NCBI GenBank assembly: GCA_934371135.1
Contig: CAKRNO010000025.1
Coordinates: 1 to 19,927 of the forward strand
Origin: an uncultured Eubacteriales bacterium
Lineage (GTDB): Bacteria > Bacillota > Clostridia > Oscillospirales > CAG-272
Direction: 5' to 3'
DNA: 19,927 nt
The notes under the pieces were generated by a model that was not told where the DNA came from, did not search any database, and worked only from the letters and a program-made list of their open reading frames with translations. This document shows positions 16,559-19,927 of the stretch, piece after piece (within the stretch, counting starts at the first letter, position 1; each line of letters begins with the position of its first letter). A program made the translations under genes and the position numbers.

Positions 16559-17401
16559 TCACTGTTTGAGCACATAATCTCCCGTATCACGCGAGAATGT
16601 CAGGCGGATCTCCCCTGCATCGGTGCGGAAAGAGGTGATCCCCAGCTCCCGGCACATATCCTCGTACTTCTCCTCCACCTCGCGCTCGGAGCCGTCCGCG
16701 CACGCGATCGCGTGCTTGGCGCCCGCCTGGGTGAGCAGGTTCCGGAGCGCCTTGAAGTAGTCGCCGTGGTGCGGTGTCTTGACGACCTGGTAGGTCCCCT
16801 TCATCCCGGCGGCGTATTCCTCCACACGGTCTTTCAGCGCATCCCCGAGCAGGAGCAGCCCGAAGCCGTCGTAGGTCACCTCGGTGATGAGCGACGTATT
16901 GTTCTCGTCCGTCACCCCTGTGCGTTGGGTGGGCAGAACGCGCGCGGCACAGCCGTCCGCGAGCCGGAGCGTGCGCGGATCCCGGAGGCGCGTCACGGTC
17001 GCGGAGGTGCGGGTGAGCGCGTCGGTCAGCGCGATATACGCGTCGCTGTCCGTCGTAAAGTCAGGGAGCAACACCTCCCCCACCTCAAAACGGTCGAGCA
17101 CCGCGGGCGCACCCCCGATATGATCCTTGTCGTAATGGGTCAGAATCAGGTAGTCGATGCGCCGCCTGCCCTCGCGTTTCAGCACCCTTTCGACGGTGGA
17201 AAAGCTGTCTGCGTATCCGGTGTCGATAAGGACGGTCGTGTCCGCCGTATAAAGCAGAATGGCGTCTGCCTTACCGACATTCATAAAGACCCCGGTCAGG
17301 TCTCCGGTCTCGGGCTTTTTGCCGCACGCAGCGGCAGAGCCGAGCGTGACCAGCAGCAGCGCGACGCAGAGCAGCCGGAGCAAATGCCGCCGAAAGGTCA
17401 T
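16559..17401 (-). CDS. ComEC-like metallo-beta-lactamase-fold lipoprotein
   Basis: The 280-residue protein starts with a type II signal peptide: basic RRH, a hydrophobic core and the lipobox LGSAAAC with Cys26, so it is probably anchored outside the membrane. The rest is an MBL-fold domain of the ComEC/Rec2 C-terminal type: FMNVGKADAILL (39-50), TVLIDTG (56-62), the metal motif THYDKDHIGG (88-97), DENNTSLI (165-172), LLLLGDA (182-188) and KTPHHGD (208-214). All expected metal ligands are present, so hydrolase activity is plausible; in ComEC-related proteins this domain is proposed to act on DNA or phosphodiesters, but the substrate is unknown. No ComEC membrane domain is attached. Its ATG overlaps the stop of the upstream gene as ATGA, which implies translational coupling; it has no strong ribosome-binding site. 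Confidence 0.87.
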   Translation of the reverse strand: MTFRRHLLRLLCVALLLVTLGSAAACGKKPETGDLTGVFMNVGKADAILLYTADTTVLIDTGYADSFSTVERVLKREGRRRIDYLILTHYDKDHIGGAPAVLDRFEVGEVLLPDFTTDSDAYIALTDALTRTSATVTRLRDPRTLRLADGCAARVLPTQRTGVTDENNTSLITEVTYDGFGLLLLGDALKDRVEEYAAGMKGTYQVVKTPHHGDYFKALRNLLTQAGAKHAIACADGSEREVEEKYEDMCRELGITSFRTDAGEIRLTFSRDTGDYVLKQ

Positions 17402-19113
17402 GCGTCAGCGTTCGACGCCTGGTATTGCTCCGTCCGGCGCAGCGTGTACGTATAGGTCCTCTCACCGGCAACCCGGGTGAATACCACCTCGATGTCAAAT
17501 GTCATAATCTGCGCTTCGGCGTCCACGTATGCCTGCGGAATGCCGGTAAATGTAACGGTATTCGTTTCCGCATCGACGGTGGCTTTGATCTCCACCGCTT
17601 CACCGTTGAGGAGAACGATGGTCGCCGAGGCAATCGTGAAATCATTGGGAACATACGAGATGCTGACCGTCAGGTTATCGCCCTCGGCAGAGGCGATATA
17701 CGTATCCTCCTCCGGCAGTACGGGCATTTCCTCCGGCAGCGTCACATTCTTGTCAAAGGAGAGCGTCGCCCCGGCAGTCACGCTATAGGCATAGGAGGCT
17801 TTGGGCGTCTTCAGGATCGCCACAGCCGCTTCCGCCTTGACGGCAGTCGGCAGATACGCATCCGTCAGCGTGAAGGTCACGGACGCATGGCAGTCGGTGA
17901 AAGCCACCCCACCGAGGAGATCGCCGATCTTCGTTTCCGTACCGGGAACGGTAACCTCTCCGATTTTCTCATCGGGGATCATCCCGAGCAGGGCGTCCGC
18001 CAGCGAGCCGTAGAACGCCGTCCTTTCCTCCTCGGTCATGTCGGGATCATAAGTGGGGGCACTGTCACCCTCGCTTCCGACATATGCGAGAACCAGTTCG
18101 ATCACCTTTCTGTCACCGAACATGGCAAGGAACGCGGTGCGGACCTCGGACATGACGGGGGCTTCCCCACCGCCCTCACCGTCGGCGTTATCCGTCGCGA
18201 CAGACGCCAGGGCGTTCATCACGATCTCGAGGATCGCATCGGTCGCTTCTGCTCCGATATAGCCGTCGATAAGCGTCAGCACGTCGGAGACGGTCATTTC
18301 GCCGATTGCCCCGAGCAGCTCACCCGTGAGATACGGCGCAACAGTCGCTCGCAAGGAGACCTGCATGAGGTTCTGCATCATCAGCAGGAGCATATTCAGA
18401 AAATCCTTCACGTCGACCGATGCCGTCAGAAGATAGCCGCCGCCCTCGCCGTCTGCGAGCTTCAGCTCCGTCTTGGGAAGGGCGGTGAGACCGGGCAGAT
18501 CGCCGGGGATCCCGGGGACAGTCTGCTCTGCGGTCGTACCGGTGCCGGGTGCATCCGCACTGCCGTCATCCCGCATCAGCCATGCAAGGATCTCGGCGAT
18601 GACGTCGGTCGTGAGCTCCGGTGCATACAGGTAAGCCATGGCGGGATTACCGAGGTCATCGGTCACATCGCCGTCACTTCCGACGTAAGTACCGTCGGGC
18701 GTTATATAGAGCTCGCACGTCATGGCGCTGTTGCCCTTGTCGAGGAGTGCCATGATGGCGCCGGGGATTGTGATGCTCGCGTGGTAAAGCGGCGCCTCGG
18801 TATCCGCCTCGATCGACACGGGGATCTCCACCGAACCGTTCACGCCGTTCTGCTTCGTCCCGACGGTGAGCGTCAGGTCTGCGGCAAAATTCTTTTTCGT
18901 GCCGAGCTGCGCAGCCATCGCAGTAAGCGCGGTCTTCGCTTCCTTCTCGGTATAGGGCTTTTTCGTGTTACCGGGCTTATCATCGGGAATCGTATCCGTG
19001 TTCTTGTTGCCGTCGTCGGGGAGCGTGCCGGCCGCATCGTCGCAGGCGACGAAAGCAAGCGCCATCGAAAGCACGAGCACGAGGCAAAGCAGGGCTGCTA
19101 AAATACGTTTCAT
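17398..19113 (-). CDS. Large acidic lipoprotein of unknown function
   Basis: I do not recognise a family. The 571-residue product has a clear lipoprotein signal (MKR, hydrophobic stretch 4-23, lipobox with Cys24 in LAFVAC), then a D/N/P/T-rich linker (25-55). The mature protein is acidic, with alternating helical and beta-like parts: a low-complexity G/T/P/A patch (about 203-228), Met/Leu-rich helical segments (LLLMMQNLMQV) and a beta-rich C-terminus that resembles an Ig-like or surface-protein fold only in general character. Just one further Cys is seen in the mature part besides the one in MTCELYI. It is first gene of a two-gene operon with the MBL lipoprotein, with which it overlaps by 4 nt, so the two products probably work together at the cell surface. 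ATG at 19113 follows AAGGAGAT. The promoter carries a palindrome. Confidence 0.85.
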   Translation of the reverse strand: MKRILAALLCLVLVLSMALAFVACDDAAGTLPDDGNKNTDTIPDDKPGNTKKPYTEKEAKTALTAMAAQLGTKKNFAADLTLTVGTKQNGVNGSVEIPVSIEADTEAPLYHASITIPGAIMALLDKGNSAMTCELYITPDGTYVGSDGDVTDDLGNPAMAYLYAPELTTDVIAEILAWLMRDDGSADAPGTGTTAEQTVPGIPGDLPGLTALPKTELKLADGEGGGYLLTASVDVKDFLNMLLLMMQNLMQVSLRATVAPYLTGELLGAIGEMTVSDVLTLIDGYIGAEATDAILEIVMNALASVATDNADGEGGGEAPVMSEVRTAFLAMFGDRKVIELVLAYVGSEGDSAPTYDPDMTEEERTAFYGSLADALLGMIPDEKIGEVTVPGTETKIGDLLGGVAFTDCHASVTFTLTDAYLPTAVKAEAAVAILKTPKASYAYSVTAGATLSFDKNVTLPEEMPVLPEEDTYIASAEGDNLTVSISYVPNDFTIASATIVLLNGEAVEIKATVDAETNTVTFTGIPQAYVDAEAQIMTFDIEVVFTRVAGERTYTYTLRRTEQYQASNADA

Positions 19114-19156
19114 TGTTCTGATCTCCTTCTCATGTCGGTTCCGCCGCTCGGCAGAG

Positions 19157-19171
19157 CCTTACAATGTAAGG
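19157..19171. promoter_or_regulatory. Perfect 15-nt palindrome at the lipoprotein operon promoter (candidate operator)
   Basis: CCTTACA-A-TGTAAGG overlaps the edge of the -10 box (19169-19174) and covers the expected transcription start. A perfect palindrome with 7-nt arms in this place is a typical repressor-operator layout. The core TACA-TGTA resembles BlaI/MecI-type operators, but with one central base instead of two. The regulator is not in the window. Confidence 0.55.
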
Positions 19172-19197
19172 ATAGCACGAATCCGCTCCCTTGTCAA
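19169..19197 (-). promoter_or_regulatory. Sigma-A promoter of the lipoprotein/MBL operon
   Basis: On the minus strand a perfect TTGACA (19197-19192), 17 nt and TATCCT (19174-19169) with TGC before the -10 (extended -10). The leader is about 50 nt. Confidence 0.78.
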
Positions 19198-19283
19198 CGG
19201 GCGCACGCACCGCGCGCGGAGGCGGAGTGCAGGAGACCCGCTCTGTATCAGACACAAAAGCAAAGAAAATGCGCCGCTTGCGA

Positions 19284-19312
19284 TTGACGACAGGAAAGGG
19301 ATGTGGTAAACT
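19284..19312 (+). promoter_or_regulatory. Sigma-A promoter of the alpha-galactosidase gene
   Basis: TTGACG (19284-19289), 17 nt and TAAACT (19307-19312) with TGG before the -10. It is divergent from the lipoprotein promoter, with about 85 bp between the -35 boxes. I see no clear cre-like catabolite site. Confidence 0.7.
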
Positions 19313-19344
19313 GGAAAAAACGCCAGTGAAGCGAGGAGTACACC

Positions 19345-19927
19345 GTGTTCCATTTTGAAGAAACCACCAAAACCTTTTACCTTGAAAACAACGAAATTAC
19401 CTATGCATTCACCGTCGAAAACGGAATCCCCGAGCACCTGTGGTTCGGCGCACGCATCCCGCGTGACGACCTGCGCTACACGCGCCGCGTCTCCTGCACC
19501 AGCTGTGATGCGCAGCTCCCGGGCACGATGAGTGAAAACCATATCGCCGCCGAGCTGCCGACCTACGGTCGCGGCGACTTCCGTGAGCCGATGCTCGGCG
19601 TCCGTGACGAGACGGGAAATCTTCTTCTGCACCTTGTCTACACCGGTCACCGCATCCTCCCGCAGCCGCGCCTCGACGGGATGCCCTCCACCTTCGGCGG
19701 CGAAACGCTGGAGGTGACCTTTGAGGACGGCGAAAAGGGGCTGCGCGCCGTCCTGCTCTACACCCTCTTTGCCGATGCGGCGGCGCTGACGCGCGCCATG
19801 CGGCTCGAGAATATCGGGGCGCATACGCTCATGCTCGACCGTGCCTTCGGCTTCTCGTTCGACCTGCCCGTCGGCGCCTACGAGACCCTGACGCTCGCCG
19901 GCAGCTGGGCGGCGGAACGTACCCCCG
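19345..19927 (+). CDS. Alpha-galactosidase, GH36 family, N-terminal part (runs off the right edge)
   Basis: Only the first 194 codons are present. They match the N-terminal beta-sandwich domain of family 36 glycoside hydrolases (Glyco_hydro_36N): FYLENNEITYAFTVENG, then GIPEHLWFGARI, and the diagnostic ELPTYGRGDFREPMLGVRDE (70-89). Full-length enzymes have about 700-750 residues, with the catalytic TIM barrel beyond this window, so the active-site residues cannot be checked. The enzymes release alpha-1,6-linked galactose from raffinose-type sugars and galactomannans. No signal peptide is present, so it should act in the cytoplasm on imported oligosaccharides. The start is GTG at 19345, with GAGGAG 6-8 nt upstream; no earlier ATG in frame fits the family. 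It has its own promoter. Confidence 0.9.
   Translation, partial: MFHFEETTKTFYLENNEITYAFTVENGIPEHLWFGARIPRDDLRYTRRVSCTSCDAQLPGTMSENHIAAELPTYGRGDFREPMLGVRDETGNLLLHLVYTGHRILPQPRLDGMPSTFGGETLEVTFEDGEKGLRAVLLYTLFADAAALTRAMRLENIGAHTLMLDRAFGFSFDLPVGAYETLTLAGSWAAERTP

Overview
The window is about 20 kb of a fairly GC-rich genome from a Gram-positive, Clostridia-type (Firmicutes/Bacillota) bacterium. This rests on the protein sequences: RpoB, RpoC, S12, S7, EF-G and EF-Tu all read as clostridial, and a SleB-type cell-wall hydrolase with a copper-amine-oxidase-like N-terminal domain, a CmpB-type membrane protein and lipobox lipoproteins are typical of the class. An uncultured gut relative of Oscillospirales or Christensenellales would fit, but the exact lineage is inference.

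Positions 1-11641 are all on the minus strand and hold the information-processing cluster, transcribed from right to left: rpoB, rpoC, rpsL (S12), rpsG (S7), fusA (EF-G) and the 5' part of tuf (EF-Tu), which runs off the left edge. A strong promoter precedes rpoB (11811-11839). A second one lies in the rpoC-rpsL gap (3816-3845), so the translation genes can be expressed separately from the polymerase genes. rplJ/rplL do not precede rpoB here, and no L7Ae-like gene sits between rpoC and rpsL.

Positions 11642-12475 form a gene-free divergent region of about 830 bp. It holds the rpoB leader and promoter, an AT-rich block with iterated TGTTWACA motifs, a GC-rich block with no recognisable gene, and the promoter of the plus-strand gene to the right.

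Positions 12476-19927 are an accessory-type stretch of short transcription units on alternating strands: an FAD-dependent oxidoreductase (+), a CmpB-type (PF06541-like) membrane protein (-), a PRPP-binding phosphoribosyltransferase (+), a secreted SleB-type hydrolase (-), a two-gene lipoprotein operon (-; a large acidic lipoprotein followed by a ComEC-like metallo-beta-lactamase-fold lipoprotein with a 4-nt overlap), and the start of a GH36 alpha-galactosidase (+). Convergent pairs are separated by long perfect-stem bidirectional terminators. Divergent pairs have clear back-to-back sigma-A promoters.

Most of the window is ordinary. The points most worth a second look are the Arg at the streptomycin-relevant Lys88 position of S12, a Pro at RpoB position 510 (E. 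coli numbering), the lipoprotein/MBL operon with a perfect palindrome over its promoter, and the motif array upstream of rpoB. I see no CRISPR array, tRNA, rRNA, insertion sequence or phage gene.
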